Positions 44,335-52,636 of a stretch of DNA of 64,000 nt are shown here, piece after piece. A model generated the notes under the pieces. That model was not told the DNA's origin. It saw only the letters and a program-made list of their open reading frames with translations, and made no database searches. The stretch is taken from contig NZ_LMFR01000012.1 in assembly GCF_001426925.1 (NCBI RefSeq), forward strand, positions 406,656 through 470,655. The letters are read 5' to 3'. A program made the position numbers and the translations under genes. The DNA is from Microbacterium sp. Root53. Its GTDB lineage: Bacteria > Actinomycetota > Actinomycetes > Actinomycetales > Microbacteriaceae. Position 1 is the first letter of the stretch. Every line of letters begins with the position of its first letter.

Positions 44335-46287
44335 TTGGTACACGTCCTCCAGAACGTGGTCTTCCCTCTCGACCGCGACCCCGATCTGCTGCCGCTCTAC
44401 GCCGACCCCGACTCCTGGTCGGTGGTCAAGATCGAGGACGAGACCACGCCGCTGCGGGTGTCGGACAACGCGCGACTGAGCAACGTCCTCGGCCGCAACC
44501 GCGCGCGCGTCGTCGCCGGCCGGCGCGTCTCGTTCGGCGCGTACTTCAACGCCTTCCCCGCCGCCTACTGGCAGCACTGGACGCCGATCCGCGACGTCCG
44601 CCTGACCGTGCGCACGACGGGCGACGCGACCATCCTGGTGTTCCGCTCGAACGGCGCCGGCATCCGCCAGCGCCTCGAGACCCGCGACGTCACCGGATCG
44701 TCCGCGACCAGCTTCGACATCTCGCTGACGCAGTTCAGCGACGGCGGCTGGATCTGGTTCGACATCGCCACGGACTCCGAGGACGCGATCTTCGAGGGCG
44801 CCGAGTGGACCACCGAGCAGGACCCGGTGCGCACCGGCAAGGCCTCGCTCGGCATCACGACCTTCAACAAGCCCGACTACTGCGTCGAGACCCTGCGCGC
44901 GCTCACGGAGAGCCCCGAGGTGCTCGAGCTCGTCGACCGCGTCTTCCTCGTCGACCAGGGCACCCAGCGGGTGGACGCGCAGCCCGACTTCCCCGAGGTG
45001 GCCGACGCGCTGGGCGAGCAGCTCGAGGTCATCACGCAGCCCAACCTGGGCGGCTCCGGCGGCTTCGCGCGCGCCATGTTCGAGACGCTGAAGCGCCCCG
45101 ACAGCGACTTCGTTCAGCTGCTCGACGACGACGTCCGCATCGAGCCCGAGTCGCTGCGCCGCTCGATCGTGTTCGGCCGCTACACCACCAAGCCGACGCT
45201 CGTCGGCGGCCACATGTTCGACCTGCTCGACCGCCCCAAGCTGCACGCGTGGGCCGAGGTCGTCGACGAGGACCAGTTCCTGTGGCGCAACCTGTTCGCG
45301 GGTGAGCTCATGCCGCACGACTTCGGCGTGACCAACCTGCGGCAGACCAAGCAGCTGCACATGCGCATGGACGCCGACTACAACGGCTGGTGGATGTGCC
45401 TCATCCCGACCGCCGCCATCCGCAAGGTCGGGCTGTCGCTGCCCGCATTCATCAAGTGGGACGACGCGGAGTTCTGCCTCCGCGCCGGCCGCTCCGGGTT
45501 CCCCACCGTCTCGATGCCCGGCATCGCGCTGTGGCACGTGTCGTGGGTCGGAAAGGACGACGCCATCGACTGGCAGGCGTACTTCCACGCCCGCAACCGC
45601 ACGGTGGCGGCGCTGCTGCACTCCAAGAAGCCGCGCGGCGGCTCGTTCCTGGCGCACAGCCGCAACACCGACCTGAAGCACCTGCTGATGATGCAGTACT
45701 ACCCGACGGCGCTGCGCCTGCAGGCGCTGCGGGACGTGCTGTCGGGCCCGCAGCACATGATCGGCAACATCGCGACGGCCATGCCCGCGGCGCGGAAGAC
45801 CGCGCAGGACTTCCCCGAGACCGTCGTGCACAAGGAGACCGACCGCGTGCTCCGCTCGCGCAAGGGCCGCCCGATCTACCGCCGCGTGCGCCGCTTCGCG
45901 CTGCACTCGGCGCCGACCGGCGCCGCGCTGCGCGTCTTCACGCTCGTGCACCTCGCCGCGCACTGGTTCCACAAGCCGCAGACCAAGAACGTGCGGATGC
46001 CCGAGGTCGAGTTCGCGAAGGGCGACGCGAACTGGTGGCGCATCCCCTACTACGACAGCGCCCTCGTGAGCTCGGCCGACGGCGGCGGCAAGCAGATCTA
46101 CACGCGCGACCGCGAGAAGTTCCGCTCGATGCTGCTCGAGTCGATCCGCCTGCACGCACAGCTCTGGTGGCACTGGCCGAAGCTGACGCGCCAGTACCGC
46201 CGCCAGCTGAAGTCGCTCACCTCGCCCCAGACCTGGGACGGGATCTTCGCCGGCGCCCCCGCGAACGAGGTCGGGGCGGGCAAGTGA
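44335..46287 (+). CDS. glfT2: GlfT2-like galactofuranosyltransferase
   Basis: A 650-residue GT2 enzyme close in plan to mycobacterial GlfT2. An N-terminal beta-sandwich domain spans about 1-165. The GT-A core carries D264-D265-D266 (QLLDDDVRIEP), the acceptor-site tryptophans W352/W353 (NGWWMCL), the catalytic-base region WDDAEF (375-380) and H401 in ALWHVSW. A C-terminal helical region follows. These correspond in order and spacing to the DDD, W, D-D and H residues of GlfT2. The enzyme polymerises galactofuranose from UDP-Galf made by Glf, encoded 9 kb away. The start is TTG at 44335, with GGAG about 8 nt upstream; no ATG or GTG fits. It overlaps the next gene by 4 nt. Confidence 0.87.
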   Translation: MVHVLQNVVFPLDRDPDLLPLYADPDSWSVVKIEDETTPLRVSDNARLSNVLGRNRARVVAGRRVSFGAYFNAFPAAYWQHWTPIRDVRLTVRTTGDATILVFRSNGAGIRQRLETRDVTGSSATSFDISLTQFSDGGWIWFDIATDSEDAIFEGAEWTTEQDPVRTGKASLGITTFNKPDYCVETLRALTESPEVLELVDRVFLVDQGTQRVDAQPDFPEVADALGEQLEVITQPNLGGSGGFARAMFETLKRPDSDFVQLLDDDVRIEPESLRRSIVFGRYTTKPTLVGGHMFDLLDRPKLHAWAEVVDEDQFLWRNLFAGELMPHDFGVTNLRQTKQLHMRMDADYNGWWMCLIPTAAIRKVGLSLPAFIKWDDAEFCLRAGRSGFPTVSMPGIALWHVSWVGKDDAIDWQAYFHARNRTVAALLHSKKPRGGSFLAHSRNTDLKHLLMMQYYPTALRLQALRDVLSGPQHMIGNIATAMPAARKTAQDFPETVVHKETDRVLRSRKGRPIYRRVRRFALHSAPTGAALRVFTLVHLAAHWFHKPQTKNVRMPEVEFAKGDANWWRIPYYDSALVSSADGGGKQIYTRDREKFRSMLLESIRLHAQLWWHWPKLTRQYRRQLKSLTSPQTWDGIFAGAPANEVGAGK

Positions 46288-47282
46288 GCGAGCCGCTCGC
46301 CCCGGCTCCGGATGCCGCGCCGCCGGCGTCGTTCGATCCGGCGTCGGCGACGATCGTCGTCGTCACCTACAACCGGTCGACGCTGCTGAAGGCGCTGCTC
46401 GAGTCGATCGGGCGGATGGACCCGAAGCCGGGCCACGTCGTGGTGGTCGACAACGCGTCGTCGGACGACACGGGAGCGGTCGTCGAGTCGATGCGCGAGG
46501 CCGTGGGCTCCGAGGTCGTGTACCGCCGCCTCGATGAGAACACCGGTGGCTCGGGTGGCTTCAGCGAGGGCATGCGCGTGGCGTACGAGCTGGGATCCGA
46601 GTGGATCTGGCTCATGGACGACGACGTCGAGGTCCTCCCCGACGGCCTCGCCCGCATGGGCGTCTGGACGCCGCGGTTCCGCAGCATCCAGGGCCGCCGG
46701 TACGACTACGACGGCAGCGAGTTCTACTGGCAGTACCGCGTCTCGGTCGCCCTCGGCATCCCGATCCCGTTCGCGCCCGCGGGCTTCGATGCCTCGGGCT
46801 ACCGGGAGATGAACTCGGGCTGCTTCGAGGGCATGTTCATCCACCGCGACGTCGTCGCGCGGATCGGCCTGCCCGACCCCCGCTTCTTCATCTACTGGGA
46901 CGACACGATCTACGGCTGGCTCGCCTCGCGCGTGACGCGCTCGGCGATCGTCAACGAGTTCGTGCTCCGGCGCACGCGCGAGATCAAGCAGTGGGACATG
47001 GGCATCCGGCACTTCAATGCCTCGAGCGACATGTACCGCTACTACATCCTGCGCAACCGCGGCATCATGAAGCACTACTACGCGGCCCACGGCGCGTACC
47101 GCCCCGTTCTCTTCGCGATCGGCACGGCGGCGACCTTCGCCAAGGAGATCCTGCGGCTCGTGTTCGTCGAGCGGAAGATCACCAGGCAGGGCTGGACGAA
47201 TCTGTGGCGCGGCGTGCGCGACGCGCGCGCGATCGCGCGCGACGAGTCGTGGCGCCCGATGCCCGCGCTGATCGAGGGATGA
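46284..47282 (+). CDS. GlfT1-like galactofuranosyltransferase
   Basis: A 332-residue GT2 enzyme. After a Pro/Ala-rich start come the nucleotide-binding strand ATIVVVTYNRSTLLKALLES, the DENTGGSGGFSEGM loop shared with GlfT proteins, the D-D-D of WLMDDDVEVLP and FFIYWDDTIYGW, then DMYRYYILRN near the end. The paired N-x-G-G-S-G-G-F motif and YWDD place it with GlfT1/rhamnosyl-galactofuranosyl transferases that start galactan chains. The GTG start overlaps the GlfT2-like stop (GTGA), so the two transferases are made together. Confidence 0.8.
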   Translation: MSEPLAPAPDAAPPASFDPASATIVVVTYNRSTLLKALLESIGRMDPKPGHVVVVDNASSDDTGAVVESMREAVGSEVVYRRLDENTGGSGGFSEGMRVAYELGSEWIWLMDDDVEVLPDGLARMGVWTPRFRSIQGRRYDYDGSEFYWQYRVSVALGIPIPFAPAGFDASGYREMNSGCFEGMFIHRDVVARIGLPDPRFFIYWDDTIYGWLASRVTRSAIVNEFVLRRTREIKQWDMGIRHFNASSDMYRYYILRNRGIMKHYYAAHGAYRPVLFAIGTAATFAKEILRLVFVERKITRQGWTNLWRGVRDARAIARDESWRPMPALIEG

Positions 47283-48451
47283 CGCTCCCCCGCGACCGCA
47301 TGACCTCCGCCTCGCCCACTCCCCCCGAGCGCCCGGTTATCCCGGTGCCCACGCGCCTGCCGGCGCTGGACGGGCTGCGCGGGCTCGCGGCGCTGCTGGT
47401 GATGGTGCACCACACCCTCCTCACGGTCCCGCTGTTCGCGGCCGCGTACTTCGACTCCACGTCCGAGGAGACGTGGAACGTCGGCAACCCCGCATGGTGG
47501 ATCGCGCACACGCCCGTCCACGTGCTGTGGGACGGCAAGTTCGCGGTCATGATCTTCTTCATCCTGAGCGGATTCGTGCTGACGCTGCCGGTTCTGAAGG
47601 CGGGGATCGCGTTCCGCTGGGATGCGTACTTCCCGCAGCGCCTCGCGCGGCTGTACCTGCCGGTGTGGGGCGCGCTCGCGGTCGCGATCGCGGCCATCTT
47701 CCTCACGCCGCGCGGGCGGAACGACCAGACCGAGTGGCTGCGCCGCCGCGCCGATCCGGTGTCGTTCCAGGACGTGCTCAACAGCATCATGCAGATCTCC
47801 GCCGGCAACGAGATCCTCAGCCCCCTGTGGACGATCCGCTGGGAGATCCTGTTCTCGCTGCTGCTCGGCCTGTTCGTCTGGGTCGGCCTGCACGCCAACG
47901 GCCAGGCCGTCGTGGTCGGCTGCCTCGTGCTGATCGCCACCGGCGGCGCCTGGCAGGTCGACGCGCTCATGTACCTCCCCATGTTCCTGATCGGGGTCGT
48001 GCTCGCGGTGCACCGGGGCGCGCTGCACGCGCGGCTCGGACACCTCCCGGGGCGGACGTGGGCGATCGCCCTGACGGCAGCCGTGCTGCTGGCGTCGTCC
48101 GTCTGGATGATGCCGCCCTGGGTGCCTGAGCGGGTGCACGACGGCTCCATCGCGCTCCAGGCGACCGGCGCGCTGATCGTGGTCGCGGCATGCGCGTTCG
48201 GGTTCCCGCACGCGCGGGTGCTGTGCTCGCGCCCCGTGCAGTGGCTCGGCACGGTCTCGTTCAGCCTCTATCTGGTGCACGAGACCGTCGTGGTCGCGAC
48301 GGCCGACCTGGTGGGGCCGAGCGAGTCGTCCATCGTGCTCCCCGTTGCGATCGCGGCCTCGCTGGTCGCCGCGCAGCTGTTCTTCCTGGGCGTGGAGCGC
48401 CCCAGCCACCGCCTGTCGCGTCACATCTACAAGCGCGTCGTCAAGCACTGA
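47279..48451 (+). CDS. Acyltransferase 3 (OafA/YrhL-like) membrane protein
   Basis: A 390-residue integral membrane acyltransferase. It begins with the family motif LPALDGLRGLAALLVMVHHT, which contains the conserved arginine and histidine, followed by FFILSGFVLTLP and the basic RLARLYLPVW stretch. About ten membrane helices are expected and the SLYLVHE motif lies near the C-terminus. Such enzymes add O-acetyl or similar groups to surface glycans, so it probably decorates the galactofuranan-type polymer of this locus. ATG at 47279 overlaps the previous stop by 4 nt. Confidence 0.88.
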   Translation: MTLPRDRMTSASPTPPERPVIPVPTRLPALDGLRGLAALLVMVHHTLLTVPLFAAAYFDSTSEETWNVGNPAWWIAHTPVHVLWDGKFAVMIFFILSGFVLTLPVLKAGIAFRWDAYFPQRLARLYLPVWGALAVAIAAIFLTPRGRNDQTEWLRRRADPVSFQDVLNSIMQISAGNEILSPLWTIRWEILFSLLLGLFVWVGLHANGQAVVVGCLVLIATGGAWQVDALMYLPMFLIGVVLAVHRGALHARLGHLPGRTWAIALTAAVLLASSVWMMPPWVPERVHDGSIALQATGALIVVAACAFGFPHARVLCSRPVQWLGTVSFSLYLVHETVVVATADLVGPSESSIVLPVAIAASLVAAQLFFLGVERPSHRLSRHIYKRVVKH

Positions 48452-48547
48452 CCGCCCCCGCGCCGTCGCCCCATCACCCCGGCCGGGGGCAGGAGCACCC
48501 ATGGCATGCCCTCGCGGGATCGCGGATCCCGGGGCACACTGGACGTC

Positions 48548-50113
48548 GTGGCCGATGACGCAGCGAGGATCCGACGACGTCTCCGATGCGCTTCCGCCCT
48601 GTCGGCGCTGGTGCTCCTGGCCGCGTCGCTGATCTCGGTGAACGCGCCGACGCCCGCGTACGCCCAGGGCGGCGAGATCGGCGGCAGCGGCACCCACTTC
48701 TACCTGAACGACGCCTGGAGCGGCGAGGCGAACCGGGTGCATCAGTTCGGCCTGCGGTACGACCGCGCCTACGTCGGCGACTGGAACCGGGACGGCTCCG
48801 ACAGCCTCGCGGTGCGGCGCGGCAACGAGTACATCCTGTCGAACGACAACCGCACGGCGAGCACGCGCTTCCGCTATGGTCGCGCGGACGACGAGACCCT
48901 GGTCGGCGACTGGGACGGCGACGGAGTCGACACGCTCGCGGTCCGCCGCGGGCACATGTACTACTTCACGAACCGGCTCCAGGGCGGCGAGGCCGAGACC
49001 GTGCTGGCATACGGGCGCGCCGGCGACGAGGTGCTCGTGGGCGACTGGAACGCCGACGGGAAGGACACGCTGGCGGTGCGCCGCGAGCACCGGTTCTACT
49101 TCGCCGACGCCCTGCAGGGCGGCGAGGCCTCGCGGGTCGTCGCCTATGGCCGGGCGGACGACCTCGTGTACGTCGGGGACTGGGACGGCACCGGCACGGA
49201 CACGCCGGCCGTGCGCCGCGGCGCGACGTACTACATCACGAACCGCTTCGAGCCGGGCGAGGCCGAGCGCGTGCTCACCTACGGCCGCGCCACCGACAGC
49301 ACGGTCGTGGGCGACTGGAACGGGGATCGACGCGACACGCTGGGCGTGCGGCGCGACATCCCCGTCTACCAGACGCCCGGGACCTACGCGAAGATCTCGT
49401 TCACCGGGGTGCCCGCCCCGGCCGGGATGGGCTTCAACCTCGACTCGGGCCGCGAGGGCGCGAAGGTGAAGGTGATCGCCGATCGCTTCGGCCTGGCCCG
49501 CCCGACGCAGTGGGTCGACGCCACGATGATGTCGAAGGTCCGCGAGTGGCAGGCGAGCCGCGGACTGCCCCAGACCGGGGTCGTCGACCATGCGACCTGG
49601 GTCTCCATGGGATACAGCTCCTCGTCCTGGTGGGACCTGGACGGGTACCGGGCACCGCTCCGCGCCCGCACCGACATGTCGCGCGGGCAGCTGATCGAGG
49701 CGATGATCGCGACCGCGCTGACCTACCAGGGGTCGCGGTACGTGTGGGGCGGCGCGAATCATCCGAACGTCGGCGCGGACTGCATCGGGGTCGTGATGCA
49801 GGCGCTGTACTCGGTGGGCATCAACATCCACCCGAGCAACACCGTCACGCACACGCTGCCCGGCAACACGACTCCCCGAGAGCTCTACAACAGCGGCAAG
49901 TTCATGCACGTCCCCTACAGCCAGCGCCAGCGGGGCGACCTGATCTTCCAGGCCCACGACCCGCGCGACCGCCACAGCGTCCGCCACGTGCAGCTCTACC
50001 TCGGCAACGGCATGGTCATGGAGTCGGTGCACGTGGGCGGCATCGTCCGCGCCGAGAACACGACCTACCCGGCGAGCGCGAACATGCCCACCGTCATCCG
50101 CCCCCTCCCCTGA
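48548..50113 (+). CDS. Secreted repeat protein with PG-binding and NlpC/P60 domains
   Basis: A 521-residue exported protein. The signal peptide (about 1-37) ends PAYAQ. Five repeats of about 46 residues follow, each with a core like YVGDWDGxGxDTxAVRRG, resembling FG-GAP/VCBS-type calcium-binding units. A peptidoglycan-binding domain comes next (about 300-355; FGLARPTQW, MSKVREWQASRGLPQTGVVD). An NlpC/P60 peptidase ends the protein, with the nucleophile cysteine in GADCIGVVMQAL and the histidine in VRHVQLYLGNG. It probably cleaves wall peptides outside the cell. The GTG at 48548 has CACACT 7 nt upstream (leaderless); an ATG at 48506 with AGGAG 10 nt upstream is the alternative. Two decayed paralogues follow. 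Confidence 0.87.
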   Translation: MADDAARIRRRLRCASALSALVLLAASLISVNAPTPAYAQGGEIGGSGTHFYLNDAWSGEANRVHQFGLRYDRAYVGDWNRDGSDSLAVRRGNEYILSNDNRTASTRFRYGRADDETLVGDWDGDGVDTLAVRRGHMYYFTNRLQGGEAETVLAYGRAGDEVLVGDWNADGKDTLAVRREHRFYFADALQGGEASRVVAYGRADDLVYVGDWDGTGTDTPAVRRGATYYITNRFEPGEAERVLTYGRATDSTVVGDWNGDRRDTLGVRRDIPVYQTPGTYAKISFTGVPAPAGMGFNLDSGREGAKVKVIADRFGLARPTQWVDATMMSKVREWQASRGLPQTGVVDHATWVSMGYSSSSWWDLDGYRAPLRARTDMSRGQLIEAMIATALTYQGSRYVWGGANHPNVGADCIGVVMQALYSVGINIHPSNTVTHTLPGNTTPRELYNSGKFMHVPYSQRQRGDLIFQAHDPRDRHSVRHVQLYLGNGMVMESVHVGGIVRAENTTYPASANMPTVIRPLP

Positions 50114-50216
50114 CGCGGGACGCGGCGCGGCGCTGACGCCTCACACGCGCGACCAGGCGATATCGTTCGGAGCGACGGCGCCCGGTCCAGGGCCCCATGA
50201 CCCCACCGGAGCGATC

Positions 50217-51213
50217 ATGTCCCGTACCTCTCCCCGTCGCGCATGGCGCCTCGGCACCACGGCAGTCGCCGCCATGATCGCCGCGTCCGCTCTTCTTGGT
50301 CCGCTTCGGGCGGGTCACGGACCAGGTCTTCGTCGGCGACTGGGACGGGGACGGCGACGACACCCTCGCGGTGCGCCGGGGAAACCGCTTCTACTTCGAC
50401 GACGAGCTGCAGGGCGGCCAGGCGTCGCGTGAAGTCGCCTACGGTCGCGCTGACGACCGGGTGTACATGGGCGACTGGGACGGCGACGGTGACGACACCC
50501 CCGCGGTCCGCCGCGGCTCGACCTACTACGTCACCGACCGATTCGCCCCCGGCGAGGCGGACCGAGTGCTCACCTACGGTCGCCCGGCGGACAAGACGCT
50601 GGTCGGCGACTGGAACGGCGACGGCCGCGACACCCTCGGCGTGCGGAGGGACCCCAATCCGCTGGGCACCGCGCGGGCCGCGAGGTGGGCGGCTGCGGAG
50701 TACGGGACGTTCACCGTCACGACCCACACGGGCTCCGGCGACGCCGTCATCCCGCTGCCCGCCGGAGCGCGCGCGGGCATCGTGGACGCGACCCACTCCG
50801 GCTCAGGGTACTTCAGCGCCAGGATGGCCGTCACGCACCAGGCCCTGTTCCTCGGGGACGACAACTTCACAGGCACCGCGGCATTCGGGCTCGACCCGCA
50901 GCAGCCGGCCGGCCCGCGCATCGAGATCAACGCGCGCGGATCGTGGACGATCCGGATCCAGCCGGTCAGTGCCGCAGCCCCGCTGCAGCCGAGCGGAGGA
51001 GCGCCCGGGGTCTTCCTCTACGACGGCCCGGCTTCCACGGTCATGGTCGTGCACGGAGAGGACACGTGGTTCACGATCGACCAGCACGCGGGCGATCGGC
51101 ATGCCTCGGTCGCGAACGTGCTGCATCCCGCGACGAGCGCGTCCACCCTGTTCGCGGGACCGTCGGTGGTCACGGTGGTCACGCGCGATCCCTGGGCGCT
51201 GTCGATCCCGTGA
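50217..51213 (+). pseudogene. Paralogue of the repeat protein, broken by an N-terminal deletion
   Basis: An intact start (ATG 50217 with GGAG upstream) and signal peptide (MSRTSPRRAWRLGTTAVAAM and on) run straight into repeat sequence in a different frame near 50300. The repeats resume in the +1 frame at VRFGRVTDQVFVGDWDGDG and continue for three units. Comparison with the third paralogue suggests that about 110 residues (two repeats and the post-signal segment) were deleted. After the repeats comes a ~180-residue C-terminal domain shared only with the third copy (TVTTHTGSGDAVIPLP; ARGSWTIRIQPV; TVMVVHGEDTWF). An internal start at 50296 would give a cytoplasmic protein without export signal, so loss of function is likely. 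An assembly collapse of tandem repeats is an alternative. Confidence 0.75.
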
Positions 51214-51340
51214 CCTGAGGCGCGACACGCCGTGCGGTAGCTGATCGGATAGCGATATGTCCACGCGCGAGCGTGACTCGCATCAGCACTCCTCATGCGG
51301 TTTCGGGGAGTTCCGGCCCCTTCCCCGTGACGGAGTCGTC

Positions 51341-52575
51341 ATGTCCCGCCTTGCCCCTGCCGCCGGTCTCGCGGCGCTCGCCACCGTGCTCCTCTGCCTG
51401 TCCGCCCCTCCCGCGCATGCCAAAGGCGGTGAAGTGGGCGGCGTCGGCAGCACGCACTACCTCAACGATTCCTGGACCGGACAGGCCAACCGCGTCGTCA
51501 CCTTCGGCGAGCGGACGAACCAGGCCTATGTGGGCGACTGGAACGACGACGGGTACGACGACCTGGCCGTCCGCGACGGCAACTACTACCTCGTGACGAT
51601 CGCAGGAGGCGAGCCGCCGGACGGCGGGTTCTCGTACGGTCGCGCGACGGATGTGACGCTCTTCGGCGACTGGGACGGGGATGGCATCGACACGCCCGCG
51701 GTGCGGCGCGGCCGAGACTACTTCTTCACCAATGGCTTCGGCGGCACCGCCGAGGTCGTGATCCGGTACGGCCGCCCCGACGACCAGGTGCTCGTCGGCG
51801 ACTGGAACGCCGACGGCATCGACACCCTGGCGGTCCGCCGCGGGAATCGCTTCTACTTCGCAGACGGACTGCAGGGAGGCGCGGCGTCGCGCGAGGTCGC
51901 CTACGGCCGTGCGACCGACCTGGTGTATGTCGGCGACTGGAACGCCGACGGCCTCGACACACCGGCGGTGCGGCGCGGCGCGACCTACTCGTGACCGACC
52001 GGTTCGCGCCCGGTGACGCCGATCGCGTGCTCGTCTACGGCCGCACCACCGACAAGACGCTCGTCGGCGATTGGAACGGCGACGGCACCGACACGCTCGG
52101 CGTGCGACGCGACGACACGCCGGTGCTGTCGCCCGACGCCGCGTGGGCACGTGCGGAGTTCGGGAGGTTCGAACCGGTCAACACGTACGGCGAGGGCGAT
52201 ACGGATCTCCTGCTGCCCGAAGGTGTGAGCGCGGGGCTCATCACGGTGCGGTCCTGCGCGCGCGGCGACGGCATCCGCATCACCGCGAAGGGCGAATAGA
52301 CCATCAAGATCCAGCCGATGGAAACGGCTCCCCTGCTGCCGGAGTCGGGCAGCTGGGACAGCGTGTTCCTCTACGCCGGCGACGCCCAGACCCTGGCCGC
52401 CACGCACGAGGGCGACGCCGAGTTCCGGGTGCTGCAGTGGAACGGCGAGGGATCCGAGCGCACGGCGACCCTCGTGGACACGACGGGCGCCTTCGAAGGA
52501 GACCTGAACTTCTCCGCCGGCCCTTCGGTGATCCGGGTGACCGCCACCGGCCTCTGGGCGCTTACTCCGCGCTGA
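51341..52575 (+). pseudogene. Paralogue of the repeat protein, with a frameshift and an amber codon
   Basis: The ATG at 51341 has GGAG upstream and a signal peptide ending PAHAK. The opening GGEVGG and THYLNDSWTGQANRV match the first paralogue, and four GDW-type repeats follow. In the fifth, TACTAC reads TACTC (one A missing at about 51989), shifting the frame into a TGA at 51992. The rest continues in the other frame (TDRFAPGDADRVLVYGR) into the C-terminal domain shared with the second copy. There a TAG at 52297-52299 replaces the TGG of that copy (S-W-T-I versus E-stop-T-I), after which the frame stays open to 52575. Two independent lesions indicate a decayed gene. Confidence 0.82.
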
Positions 52576-52592
52576 CCTCGCTTCCGAGCCCT

Positions 52593-52625
52593 GCGGCGTC
52601 CGGCCCCCTTCGGGCCGGGCGCCGC
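52593..52625. terminator. Bidirectional terminator after the repeat-protein genes
   Basis: A 14-bp stem pairs 52593-52606 with 52612-52625 (one T-G wobble) around the loop CCTTC. It separates the plus-strand pseudogene from the convergent pyruvyltransferase gene. Confidence 0.8.
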
Positions 52626-52636
52626 CGTCATATGAC

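Noticed and set aside
48452..48547. CCCCGGCCGGGG palindrome as a terminator after the acyltransferase gene
   Set aside because: A palindrome without loop bases cannot form a normal hairpin, and no longer stem surrounds it.
50114..50216. c-di-AMP (ydaO-type) or other riboswitch before wall-hydrolase genes
   Set aside because: The leaders of the NlpC/P60 gene and its paralogues are short and show no riboswitch-like conserved stems.
50217..50432. A separate 71-codon secreted peptide gene
   Set aside because: After the signal peptide the frame is out of phase with the homologous repeat sequence; it is the 5' part of a broken paralogue.
50296..51213. An intact 305-codon gene starting at an internal codon
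   Set aside because: It would lack the signal peptide that lies just upstream in another frame, and the homology shows lost N-terminal repeats, so it is treated as part of a pseudogene.
48700..52100. Regularly spaced short repeats that might be a CRISPR array
   Set aside because: The repeats are coding (46-residue GDW units), diverged in sequence, and have no constant repeat/variable spacer pattern.
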